Shown here: positions 12,691-23,770 of the stretch, piece by piece
Layout: each line of letters begins with the position of its first letter
Position numbering within the stretch: the first letter of the stretch is position 1
Source: Chromobotia macracanthus
Lineage: Eukaryota > Chordata > Actinopteri > Cypriniformes > Botiidae
DNA: 64,000 nt
Assembly (NCBI GenBank): GCA_036877525.1
Contig: JAZGTH010000062.1
Location: 6,256,501 to 6,320,500, forward strand
Direction of reading: 5' to 3'
Program-made: the position numbers and the translations under genes
The notes under the pieces: generated by a model
Seen by the model: the letters and a program-made list of their open reading frames with translations, nothing else
Databases searched by the model: none
Told to the model about the DNA's origin: nothing

Positions 12691-13704
12691 GAAATTAGCT
12701 CATTTAAAAAAATCATCCGCACAGTTTTACACCCATCTCTCTGTTTCTTCTTCCTTCTCGTTCACTTTCCGTGACCATTTTTATGTTTTTCAGTTTAGCA
12801 GGTCTTAGCCGGATGCTACAGAGGGCAGCAAGGCAGGGTTTCATTTCCTACACGATACAAATGATTTTTAAATGCTATAATTTACACCTTTATTTTTCTC
12901 CACGGCCTGTATGAGATTTGTAGGTCAGCGCTTCCACAGGGACTAAGCCATCTGTAAAATTTAAAAAGCAGACCAGCTGAGGCGGCTTTATCCAGAGTTG
13001 CTGGTGACCTTTACTCAAAAGATCGGAGAGATGATGCTTTTAACTTTCAGCACTAACCTCCTAAACCAGTCTGAAGGCTTTTAGGTCATTATCACAACCC
13101 TCTGATCCTGCCCCATGTGATATCTCTTAACACATTTTAAGCAGGTACTATAGGGCCATTCTGATCTGCAGTGAAAAGGAACTGTATTGGGGGAAAGTCC
13201 ATCTGATTAAAGCTGATTATGTCTCCAGTGACCAACATAAGGTGCCAGGCACAATAAACAAAGGCCCAGAGGATCAATAGTTTTAGACTAGACAGATTGG
13301 ATGGCTGAATTTGACAATGACTGTAATTGACAGGCATGTAAATGGATGAAAAGGATGACTGCTGGAAAGATTGGGTGGGGTTAAAGCATCTTGATGGCCT
13401 ATACAAATCAGTTTGTAGTGGATTCGACACTTTACAAACTGGGCGTCTAAAAGCAGTCAGAAAATTTTTTACAATGTATGGATTAGGACAGGCTGGGGAA
13501 ACAATCGATTCAGGCCACTGGCAGGCGAGAAATTAAAGATCAGCAGATGGACATCCACTGGGATGGTTATTGGAAAAATAAGAAATATATGCGGAAGCAC
13601 ATGAGGGACACAGCAACCGGTACATGGCAAGGCCACCACACTGCCCCAGCAAACACCAATATTATACATGTATAAAACTGACATTAACTGGCATGCAAAT
13701 ATAA

Positions 13705-13749
13705 TATATATATATATATATATACAGTACTGTGCAGAAGTCTTAGGCC
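13705..13749. repeat. (TA)n plus 'cagtactgtgcagaagtct' repeat end
   Basis: About ten TA units run directly into 'cagtactgtgcagaagtctt'. The arrangement suggests insertion of an element at TA dinucleotides, as for Tc1/mariner-type ends, but no transposase frame or second end was identified. Confidence 0.45.
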
Positions 13750-15833
13750 TTAGATTTTCAGCAATGGTATTATGACCATATATTATTTTTGCACTAATTT
13801 CTAATTCTAGATTAATTCTAATCTAATGACTCGTCTCCCGACAAGAGTTTAAGATGTGCTTAGTGCCAAGTGAGCTCACTAATCTGACTTTAGCCTAAAA
13901 ATATTTATTAATGGATGGTCACTAAAACATTGCTAAAACAACAAAGCATGCTATTACTGGGTGCGGAATTATTTGAACCGCCATTAGTATGACCTGACCT
14001 CCACTCTGACCTATGAGCGCTGCTTACATTGAACCTTGTGATTCTGAGGATTTGAAGTTGTCTAATCCCAAAAGGATTAAACTGTCGATCACTGGATAAC
14101 CTAAAAAACATCAAATGGTTTTAGAGTCAGATCAATGAAAATTTTACTGTAAGAAACTGCTGAGATTGACAGGCATGTCAAAGAGGGCATTCACACACCA
14201 AATCTTTTAACTAGCGGTCTCTTTATTGGACCTTTTTATTGCAACAATTAGTCACAACAGGGTTGAGAATTGTTCACATGCTGTCATTATATATCCCACC
14301 CAAACATTAGTTACCTGGTTTATCTGGAATACCAAGACTGTCACCTTACACAGAAGGCAGCATAACAGCATGTCAACAAACTAATTTAGAGAGAAAAAAG
14401 GTTAATCAACAAAGCTGAACGGGTTTTTGATCTTACTGGAACCTGATCTTAGGCTAACTTTATTTTACTATTAGTCAAAAGGATGATCGATCCTATTACA
14501 ATTTAACTGTGGGGGTCAGACACTTGTCTTAAGGTGGAATGACAGGATGAGGCAGAGAAGTGAGGAATGGAAGAGGTGAGAATACATGTGATGACCCCAG
14601 CTCTACCTTAAGTTCTCAAATTACATTTTGCATTTTGTTGACCTCTTAGCCTTTTATATAACTCATTAGATATTTATATTTATAACTCATTAAGACTGAT
14701 CAAACAGTAGACTCATCAAAATTATAATTCCATATTATAACGACAAATATGAAAGTATGATCATTATGAAATGGCCAGCAGAAGTTAAAATCTATCTTTT
14801 TTTGGCAGTTTAGATTCTTCAATAGATATTATTCTCTCAACAAATATCTGTTGGGATGCATGGAATTTTTAAGCTTTGTAAAGAAATGTATATGTATAAT
14901 TTATATACGTTTTTGAAAACATAAGCATAATCCTTAATTAAAAGGTTTTAAAGATGAATTTAGTCCACAATATCTATTGTAAACATTTGATTGATTTTAT
15001 TAGACAGACTGTTTTTGTGTATATTTCTCATTTTGTGCTTTATGCTGTTAGGAAATCTTTGTTTTTCACTGTCTTAATTTAATAAACCTTTTTCCTCCAT
15101 TTGTCTTTGCTATAAGACCCTGTCATTGCCAGGACCACCCATTTAGTTTCTAAATACAAAACAGAGAATGTGGTGAATCAGAATGACTCTGACTCAGAAT
15201 TATTTTTTAAGCTGGTCTTTCAGCTAGAGTATTGTTGAAGATGGGCAGCTCAAATGTATATTTATAGTTTTATCCAGATGTCTAATTTGACAGTGAGTAT
15301 GTTAAGATTACTCCTTCACTTTTGCATTGTTTACTACAGTATTTTGTCAGTTGCCACGTATGGCGTTTTATTATGCAACATCCTGCAGGCTTTGTTGAAT
15401 GTACAGTAGGAAAGTATTTATAAATCTGCACTTATGCCCAAACTATAAATGAAAACTTTCTCATCCGAAATATGTGAGAGATTTGTCACCCTTTTTTACA
15501 CCTTTCCAATACATCAATATGCCATTATGATTTCAGCACAATGAAGGGTCTTTTAAAATTACTACTGTATAATTGCCATCTTTCAAGCTGCCATTATCTG
15601 AGGCTTTAAGTTATTGACTGAGAGACGTCCACTCAAATTTACTCTCTCTCTCTGTCCAGTCGCTCATGACTGGATCATTGTCCCCAGAGGGGGGTAACGG
15701 AGGGATGGATCAGACGGTAACCAAATGAATGGTTATGGGGTTTCGCCAAAGGCACATGGTTTGTGAGGGTAAATAATGGAGAAATCACTCTGGATGTCTA
15801 TACTTAAACATTCTCTTTCTCTCTTTCTCTCAG

Positions 15834-15965
15834 ACCCACTAGCGGTGGACTTTGAGCAATATGAATTATCCGTTCTGGCTGATGCTCTTAGAGGTTACCT
15901 CCGGAACCTGCCTTGCCCACTTATCCCAGCTGCAGTGTACAGTGAGCTGGTCTACACTGCTCAGG
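15834..15965 (+). CDS. pik3r3: pik3r3 long-form exon: core of BH (RhoGAP-like) domain
   Basis: Internal exon of 132 bases (44 codons, phase 1-1). The acceptor is preceded by ctctttctctctttctctcag and the donor is 'cagg|gtaag'. The peptide is DPLAVDFEQYELSVLADA followed by [20 protein letters not shown] and LVYTAQ. This is the best-conserved block: [24 protein letters not shown] is the RhoGAP core, and in p85-alpha it reads [24 protein letters not shown]. Acidic residues before it match p85 as well. Together with the preceding exon it reproduces p85-alpha residue for residue with no gap. The match to the p85 family is firm; assignment to R3 depends on the downstream p55-gamma exon. Confidence 0.93.
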
Positions 15966-16743
15966 GTAAGCACAAAACATTTAAACACCTTATTCTGTGA
16001 TATTCCTTGTTCTTTTACGTGCATTTGGAACAAATGAGTCTTTCACAAAGTGTTACAGAAGTAAAAAGTGTTACAAATAGTTTTACAGTTTAACAGTAAT
16101 CCTTATGACGTGTGCTGTATAAGCCTTCTAAAAACATACATTTTTACAAGATTTTTACATTTCAGTCTGTCACTCATACAAAGCTATTATATGGTTTCAA
16201 GAGGAAGAATATAGAATACAAGTTTTATATACAGTACAAGTTTTTACAGTAACATGGAAAAGAGCAACCAGTACAATTCTTCAAAACGTCTCCTTTTGTG
16301 TTCCTCATTTTTATTATTAATTGGAATACAAAAGTGGAATACATAACTATTCCCGTTAGGCTCTTCAGTTAAAATTCAATAGGCATTAAAACAAATGGGC
16401 AGGTGTGTGTGCACGTGTGTGTAAGCTCACAATGTTCGGTGGGCAGACACAGGCTTATGTGAGGGTGAGAACAAAAGTAGTGCGTGAGAGAGAGGAGGAG
16501 AGGGTGTGTGCGTTTATTAGTGTGGGCGCTACTGTGCCGTAGGGTAAGTTTACACCATCTCACCCTGACCTCGTTCTATATTACACCCACTGAAAATAAA
16601 ACACGCACACAGTCTGCCCAATTTTTTAAACATGCCTGGCTGCTCAAGAGGGTGTCCTGACTTTGTCAAGACAAACAGAGTTATGTAAGAATCGTCTCTG
16701 AGTAATGCTTCTGATGCTTGATAAATTATACAAATTTCTACAT

Positions 16744-17018
16744 TTTAAAGAAATAGTTCACCCAAATATTTGATATCCTTATAGATCAAAACCTGCGTGA
16801 CAGAACTGTTATGAGATATTGTAAATAATGAATAATTCTGTACTGAATAATGAATTTATGTAAATAATTTTACAATAAATAATCCACCAGTTGCTTTTTT
16901 ATAAATTTTTAATCAAAATTTCTTCTTTTGTAAAAGAAAGTAAGTTAAATGGGTTATGAATGACCTGAATGTTCATGATGACAGAATTTTCATTTTTGGG
17001 TAAACTGTTTCTTTAAGA
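16744..17018. repeat. 'ttaaagaaatagttcaccc' inverted-repeat element
   Basis: The left end 'ttaaagaaatagttcaccca' and the right end 'tgggtaaactgtttctttaa' are near-perfect inverted copies about 270 bases apart. 'catgatgacagaattttcat' lies near the right end. No coding capacity; non-autonomous MITE-like. Confidence 0.7.
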
Positions 17019-19235
17019 CAGCTTACATCCCTCAGTATATTGGTTGAGTAATATTTAATCCTTATCTGTGATCTCCTACAGTAAAACCATTAATAGATGA
17101 ATTACTTCATAATGCCTCAGTTGCTGGTCTTATAGAGTGGGGTGTAGCCTAATTGCGTCCATTTAGCTCCGGCAATAGAAATATATTTGATGGATAGCTC
17201 ATACACCAAATAATTTAGCGTTCCATCTTCAGCTATGCTTATGCAGTTATGTGTGTTACTTAAATGAATTGCAAGATTTAAAGTCAAATATTGCATCTCC
17301 TTCCCAAAGGAAGGACTTAATATTAGTTTTGTGGTGCGGTGAACAGCATAAATCAAGGCAATGACTCACTATAATGTGCTTCGACTTATAATACATTTTG
17401 TATTGGGTCTATGCATTCTGCCATTCTTAGTGCTAAATCCTAGCGCTAAGTCACTATAGGATGTGCCGTATGGCAAATTCAACATTTGTGCATTAAGCGT
17501 TTAAGGAATCAATAGACTATTATGGCAAATAAGCTTTCCTGGAAAGTCTCTTTGTCATGGCGTGCCCCTAACAAATGCCAAACCCTGCCTCTCTCTTTCC
17601 TGGATAAAACATATTCGAATGTAAAAATAGGTGTGCTTTTGTTTGATATCCTTTATTTAATAAGCAAACCTAATCAAGCTATTTAAGCTTTTGAGAATTC
17701 AGTAATGAAGATCGTAAAAAAGTATTTTTTTTACTATCGTCATTACAATTTTTCACAAGTGACTCTATTTAATGTTACTGTGTACAGTTTAAGTGTCTGA
17801 GTGTCATTTTCAAAGTATTATTTAGTGTTATCTGTCAGGCTTCACATGCCTGGAGCACTGGTGCCCATCTGGCTGTCCAGGAACTAGTGTGTCCCCTTCC
17901 AGGAATGCGATTGGTTGCTGTCAGACTACCCTTTCCAAAGTTGTGTCGTCCAGATGGACTCGGCAAAGTTCCCAGCCTATAGCCCATGACGCTGGCCTTT
18001 ATTGAACAGAGGTCACTCTTTGTGGGCAATCTCTGGGTGGTAGGAGAGGGTGGGACCGTCCAGCTTCAGACCAGGGGGTGCAGGGTTAGTGTGTGTGTGT
18101 CTGTGCACATATTACTGTGTGTATGAATACTTGTAGAAGCCCTCAATGCGCTCTTCAGTATCAGTGGTCTGCACTTCAGCCAAGGTCAAAGTACTGACCC
18201 AGTCCGATCGGCAGATTGTCAAACATTCATCATTTGACCCCCTGCCATGCATTGCCCTTGACCTCTAACCTCTTAACCCTTAACTTATAAGCACTATGGC
18301 AGAAGCGCCTTAACCGACCCACACCTTAATGGCTTTGTTCCTGCTCATAATTCATGCAGGAAATGCAGTTGGCAGGGGACTGAGGGTGTATGTTTGGGGG
18401 TGAGAGCAGCTTTTAGGCAGTAGTCTTTACTTACACTGAAAGTCTTGTGACAGGCGAGATTTAAGGAACCTATTTCACAGGACTGGTCTATCTGCAAGCT
18501 GCCCCCATTGACACTGAATTATTGCTATTATATAGAGACATACAAGTTACCAAGCATGAAAGCAAAATGAGAAACTTATGTGTGGACTTTACAAACATCA
18601 AATAATTTTTAAGAAACATTTTAATTTTCCATTTTTATTTTCCATTTTCCATACAACAAAAGTAACCACACCTGTCAAGCACCATTTAAGCACCATAGCA
18701 GTCCATTGTGTGGTATTAATATGTATGTCTTTAATGTTTTTGCATGACCAAGCATTATGATGTCAGGTGTGCACTATAGACCTTAATTTTGGGTAAACTT
18801 TTCTTTTAACATGCAGTTTTTGTTTTGTTGTATATTATTACATTATTTGTACTAAAACCATGGTCAGAACATTTACTCTGTACTTTCACTTATTTCAGAC
18901 TGCCTAGTTTCTTGCATTGATATTCAGATTGTATCCCCATTCCTTTTACGAAGACAAATATCCATGGCGCTGATATCTTTATTATGCCACAAAAGCACTT
19001 TTAATGCAGATAGCCCTGAATCACAGATACTAGCCTCCTTGCTATCAGAAACCCCATCCTAGAGGAGCTCATCAATATGATGGAAGCTGTCTAAATATCT
19101 GAATTGTCGTTGTGATTGCTAATAAATAATGAATGGGATGGCAATGCACTCCTAACTCCTGCTGACATTTGAGTTCCAGTTTATGTCTTTTGTAATTTTG
19201 GTGTGGGTCAAACATATAAAATTTTCAGTTAAAAA

Positions 19236-19240
<5 letters not shown>

Positions 19241-19306
<66 letters not shown>
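19241..19306 (+). repeat. (TC)33 microsatellite forming a splice-acceptor pyrimidine tract
   Basis: An uninterrupted TC run of about 66 bases leads directly into the AG at 19307-19308 that starts the fourth BH exon. It is both a length-variable microsatellite and the exon's polypyrimidine tract. Confidence 0.95.
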
Positions 19307-19308
<2 letters not shown>

Positions 19309-19510
19309 AGACCCAAAGCATGGAGGAGTGTGGAGAGCAGATGAAAAAAATCCTTGATTCCCCCAGTGTCCCTCAGGCTAACCATCAACTCCTGGTTCAT
19401 CTAACCCGACACCTAAGCAAGGTGGCGCAGAGTGGAGGAGCAGCTCAGGCGAGCCCCAGGCTTCTGGCTTTGGCCTACAGTGAGGCTGTCTTCAAAAACA
19501 ACCATTTTAG
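19309..19510 (+). CDS. pik3r3: pik3r3 long-form exon: C-terminal half of BH domain
   Basis: Internal exon of 202 bases, entering in phase 1 and leaving in phase 2 (ag|gtatta donor, completing an AGT Ser codon with the next exon). The peptide runs ETQSMEECGEQMKKILDSPS, VPQANHQLLVHLTRHLSKVA, then QSGGAAQASPRLLALAYSE and AVFKNNHFR. It corresponds to p85-alpha [20 protein letters not shown]...LLKHFFKLSQ...LSEIFSPMLFRFS. The exon start at 19309 rather than at the next AG (19311) is chosen because only it keeps the frame and restores the Glu matching p85. The Arg of HFR matches the p85 FRFS arginine. The C-terminal part is more diverged than the core but has no stop or frameshift. Confidence 0.88.
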
Positions 19511-21549
19511 GTATTAAATGTTACACATTTGCACTGTCCCATTTAGCACATAGTTTTGCATATTTGCTATGCTTTCTATAAAATAAAAGTTACTTTTAGA
19601 ACCCATTATAGTTCTAAAAGGTTTTAAAAAAGTAAAACCCTTTTAACCAGAAAAAGTTCTTTGCTGAACCCAAAGTCCTGCTAGGAAGTTAGTTTCAGGA
19701 AACTTGCTGAAGATTTTTGAATTATGATAAATTATGTAACAAGTCAAAAAACTTTATCTTGGGTCTAAAGTAAAAGTCATTTCCCCCCTGAACTGACTGC
19801 TTCACAATGGAAACATGTATAATTCAGACTTTTGCTAAGACCAGAAAAGTATATATCATCGTGTAGAATTCTGTGGTTACTTCTGTGGAAAAAGACGTCC
19901 TATAAAAATGAGTAAAAATGTGCAAGTAAATGTGCATATGCATGCTTGAATTTCAAATTGCATGTACATTCAAATAACTGGTTTCAGCAGAAGCCCAGTT
20001 GAGCATATGTTGAAACCTATCTTTATTCCTCTAGTTTAATTAAAGTAGAGCACGGCAAAATGAGGGGCTGTTATGCCTGATCTATCCCTCAGCCCAGAGT
20101 AAGACAGCTCTTAATGTCTGCAGCATCCCCAGCACAACCTCCTGAGAGGACCAGCACGTAACATATAACAGATGGGAATGCTTATTAAAATGTGTTGCAC
20201 TATGTTACAATCCTGTGTTGCTGTCATTTGAAAAGTACCGGGATTGCATGTTGATAAGTCTCAATTTATGTAACATGAATGTTATTACATGACTCACTGG
20301 AATACTTGATTCTGATTGGTTAATCATGCTCTCCAGCAGGCCTGATATTCCTCAATATCCAGCACACATTTGAGAATTAAGTGATGCCAGACCAGACCCG
20401 GCTGCCCTGTTGGGGTTTAGAACGAATGGCTGACTATACATGAAACCTTGTGTACCGGCACTCTGTATGAGATTTTTATACATTATGATATTACTGTAAT
20501 GCCTTCATTAACAATAAAACAATGGTTAATTTCTTTGGAAATAGGATGTAGGAGCCCTTACAAGAAACTGTACTTTGGTACAATATTCCATGAAGATCAA
20601 CTCACATGTCATGTTGTTGTGTATAATTTATTAAACAATGTTAATGCATGTTTGTGTCTATGCTTCTGTGTAAAACACATAGCACATAGTTTGCTTCTGT
20701 GTAAAACAGCAATATAATAATTCACAAGCATGGTGATCAGGTTGTTTTTAATGTCTAAAATACACAACGAATATGATGTGTATGAATTTAATGTAATTTA
20801 TTGCTAATTTTTATCATGATTGCAAATAATCATACAGCCCCAGGAAATACTATGGTACTTTAATATATACTGGTATTTTTTTGTTAGCTTGGTGTTTTAG
20901 AGTGTTAAGTAAGCATTAAGTAGCCTGTGACACCACTCCATCCAAATAAAGGACTTTAGTGCACATAATAAAGAGTAGTGTGCAAGTGAGTCACTACTAA
21001 CTCAGCACATTGTAGTCCATTAAGCCGCCTTACTCTTATTCGATTGTGAGCTGCTTTTCTGTCCTTCTGACGAGACACTCTAGTGGGATTTTCCCTGCTT
21101 ATAACAGCCTGTCAATAGTCCTCTTGCTCTAGGGCCATCCAGGCAAAGAGAATGAGAGAGACATATAGAGAAAGAAGAGAGAATGCCTCAAACGATTATT
21201 CTGCTCAGTCATCCACTTCAGACTCTGTCTGATGTCATAGAGGCATCGCAGGGCCTGAATTGCAGATTAATACATAAGTAAATGAACTTTTGCCTCAAAA
21301 AATCCAGTAATGTTTTGACAATAAACAAGCAGTCGCCAGTTCACCAAGGAGATCAGCCAGTGCAACTCATGACATGATGTGTGTGAGAGGAAGTATGAGT
21401 GATTTCATTGGTGATTTGTGTCCGTGTGTTTCCCAAGTTAGTCAGTATTTTAATGACTAGGGTGAAGGTTTCTTGGGATTACAAGATTGATTTGTTTTGA
21501 TGATTTCACAGACAGGTTTATATATACAATTATGCATTTTACTATTATA

Positions 21550-21620
<71 letters not shown>

Positions 21621-21622
21621 AG
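19511..21622 (+). other. pik3r3: 2.1-kb intron between BH exons 4 and 5
   Basis: No gene recognised. A 'ggaaatactatggtacttt' palindromic-type repeat patch lies near 20840-20885. The intron ends in an imperfect (TC)n tract used by the next acceptor. Confidence 0.8.
21552..21617 (+). repeat. Second (TC)n microsatellite at a splice acceptor
   Basis: Roughly 30 TC units with a single CCT interruption near 21588-21590, ending 'ctctcctcag' at the acceptor of the last BH exon. It has the same design as the tract before the previous exon. Confidence 0.93.
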
Positions 21623-21708
21623 TGCGGATGTAAACCCAGAACACCATGTGAAGATTCTTGAAGCACTTATCATGGTTGGAGGCCTAGTGGAGATACAGGC
21701 TGCTCCAG
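21623..21708 (+). CDS. pik3r3: pik3r3 long-form exon: end of BH domain, joins nSH2 part
   Basis: Internal exon of 86 bases, phase 2 in and phase 1 out, with 'tcctcag' acceptor and 'ccag|gtaggt' donor. The peptide after the split Ser is ADVNPEHHVKILEALIMVGG then LVEIQAAP. It matches the end of the p85-alpha BH domain ([20 protein letters not shown]...RQPAP). It ends in a Pro codon plus G. In p85-alpha the next residues are ALPPKPPKP, so the G would complete an Ala codon with an exon beyond the right edge. The p55-gamma first exon at 62828 ends in the same way, so the two are interchangeable 5' partners of the common exon. Confidence 0.87.
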
Positions 21709-23499
21709 GTAGGTCATCAGAGGTTCTCATATTTTTTTTTACCTTTTGTTATTTGGGTTTTGAATCACCTTTCATGTAAATTGGAGATTATAATAGCGTT
21801 GTGAAGTCTTTAAATGAGAGGCATAGAAATTTCTGGCAGTAGATGCATCTTCTGTGGATGGAGATCTATAGTGTTATGGAGATAAGTGGAGAGAGAAGTG
21901 ATTGCTTGATGAGAGCTCAGTGAATGTTCATAAAAAGCTTCAGAAAGGGTAATGATACTGGCTTCTAAAATGCTTCTGCTTTACTGGCTCCATTCAGCCA
22001 GAGCAAAATGTTGTGATGGATCTTGCAATGAATCTTATAGACTCCAAACATTCAGTTTCAGTCATTGGTCTTCATAAAACAGCTAAAGGCTATGAGTAGA
22101 TTATATATAAAAGTATATAAGATAAATGGCAGTTTTGTCTAAATTATTGTCTAGAGTCCTCTATCAGAGCTGTTTTAAAAGCAGTTCTTTTATAAGGAAA
22201 GTATGCTATTGGAATTTCACCAGTTCAACACATGGATATACTGAGGAAGACTTTTTGGATTTTGGATTATTGTTTGATTTGCTGATTTTATAGAGTTAAA
22301 GCGAGATACATACCATTTTTGATAGATTAGATGGTAGTCAGCAACTTCTAATGCAGGAGTAATACAGTTATATCTTGAATATTGTTTTCATCAATTTTTG
22401 AAATTGCAGTACAGCATTGAATTTGTAACCCGGCAAGCACCAAAAATACACACATACATACATTTCGAGGGCACAAAACGACTGACAAATACTTTAACAG
22501 TGTAAACTAATTTTAGTTTGTACCCAGTTTCACAGCAGTCCTCAGTGGTACATTATTTCAAAGACGGACCTCACCAGTGAAGTTTCTTACAAGATAAATT
22601 CACTGTAAAAGTATTTTAAAGCAATTGAAAACTTTGGTCAACAAAATCTCTGGCACAGTAGTTTAGTTTGAGGGGGAAAGTAACTGGCTATAACTTATTG
22701 CCAATTTTTTTTATAGGGTCTTGTGTGACCTGCTCTTGCTGTTGTGGGGTCAAAACCTCAAAACCAAGGCTGGAACTAACTAACAGGAATAACTAACAGT
22801 TAACTATATTCAATGATTTAAGTTAGTTAGTTGTCATTTTATAACTTTCAGATGTAAAATGTTGCCTGTGTTTAAAAAGTGAATTGTATATTTTACAATA
22901 TACTGGCCCTTAAGCACCTGTGTGGCCTTTATGTGGATTAATTAATTTAGAATCAGCATAACCTGAAAGCACAAACTTTCCTTTTTAATGTTTTTATCTA
23001 TTCTCTTGCTGATGTCTACATTAACATGGGTCAAAGGTCTTAAGCAGCAGAATGGGTGTCATGCAAGCAAAGTGAACCCCTTTACACACCAAAATGTCAT
23101 TTATACAATGCACAAAACAAAAGAGCTGTAAGGAAGAAAATTGGCTCTGTTTACTTTGCAACCCATAAATTGTATATTGTACCAATATTGTACCTAGAGT
23201 CCTCTGCACTGGTCCCTCCTGTGGCTCCAGCTCTCCAGTTTGGCCCTAATGTGCTTTAACTTTGTAAAGTTTGTTGGTAAAACATTGCATTAAAGATCAT
23301 TCTTTTTGGGTGGCGCATCAGGCACAATCCCTCTTGGGTGACTCCACTTGTCAAATGCTGATGGATTCACTGTAGCTGTTAGCATAAGCTCTGGAGAAAA
23401 GTGAGACAGGAAATGAATAGGATAGAGGGAAAATTGTGGAAAGCAGGCAGAGGGGTATGAAGAGTCCTCACTCTCTTTTTCTGTCACTGTCATAGGCCT

Positions 23500-23770
23500 A
23501 AAAGAACAGTTCACCCCAAAACTGAAAAAAAACATCATTACTTACTCTAGGAGAAACTGAGAAAAAGAAAACATTGGAAAGAGACTGGTTGAGTCAAATG
23601 AAAGAGAAAACAGCATGCTGTGGCTGGCCTTTAGATGACCCAGCAGCAGAGTGCGGGTAACTCGGCAGACGTCAGTCAAACAATTACTCATATGCATATA
23701 CTCAAATGCCCTAAAAATTGCAGTTCTAATGTCCCTTAAAGGAAAGTTGGCCCAAGAAGTTAATTTTCTG
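23500..23770. repeat. Two 'gttcaccc'-type element fragments
   Basis: 'aaaagaacagttcaccccaa' at about 23500 and 'ttaaaggaaagttggcccaa' at about 23737, the latter followed by 'ttttctgtcatctctgacag' and 'aatgttgttccaaac'. Both correspond to the 5' portion of the abundant inverted-repeat family. Confidence 0.55.

Larger units (their letters stand above)
3600..15833 (+). other. pik3r3: 12.2-kb intron between BH exons 2 and 3
   Basis: Large intron with no supported gene. It holds GT/CA-flanked interspersed repeats (about 4068-4630), two 'cagt.ctgtgcaaaagtct' repeat fragments (5114, 13723), a foldback repeat (10430-10632), copies of the 'gttcaccc' inverted-repeat element (8396, 12348) and a LINE/SINE-like tail (about 12470-12690). 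The longest open frame, 6894-7349 on the minus strand, matches no family I recognise. The gtcag donor and the long acceptor pyrimidine tract (ctctttctctctttctctcag) are good. Confidence 0.8.
15966..19308 (+). other. pik3r3: 3.3-kb intron between BH exons 3 and 4
   Basis: No gene recognised. Contains an inverted-repeat 'gttcaccc' element at 16744-17018, a solo end of the same family near 18781-18810, and a moderately GC-rich unassigned block at about 17830-18080. It ends with a (TC)n microsatellite that serves as the acceptor pyrimidine tract. Confidence 0.8.

Noticed and set aside
13723..13749. 'tacagtactgtg' matching the start of miR-101
   Set aside because: The match stops after about 12 bases. 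The sequence belongs to a repeat motif also present at 5114 and 29213, and no precursor hairpin with a complementary arm is visible.
15660..15716. Possible small exon after 'ctctctctctgtccag' with a gtaac donor
   Set aside because: In the required phase it contains a TAA stop, and the alternative internal donor would shift the frame. Exons 3522-3599 and 15834-15965 already join without missing residues against p85-alpha.
3106..21708. Assigning the BH exons to pik3r1 or pik3r2 instead of pik3r3
   Set aside because: The BH peptide alone does not settle the paralog, but the p55 exon downstream on the same strand and in matching phase is clearly the R3 type. A separate R1/R2 gene ending at 21708 without its SH2 exons is less likely.
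21450..21730. Arg-Glu-repeat open frames on the minus strand
   Set aside because: They are translations of the complement of the (TC)n tract and of the pik3r3 exon in the wrong strand.
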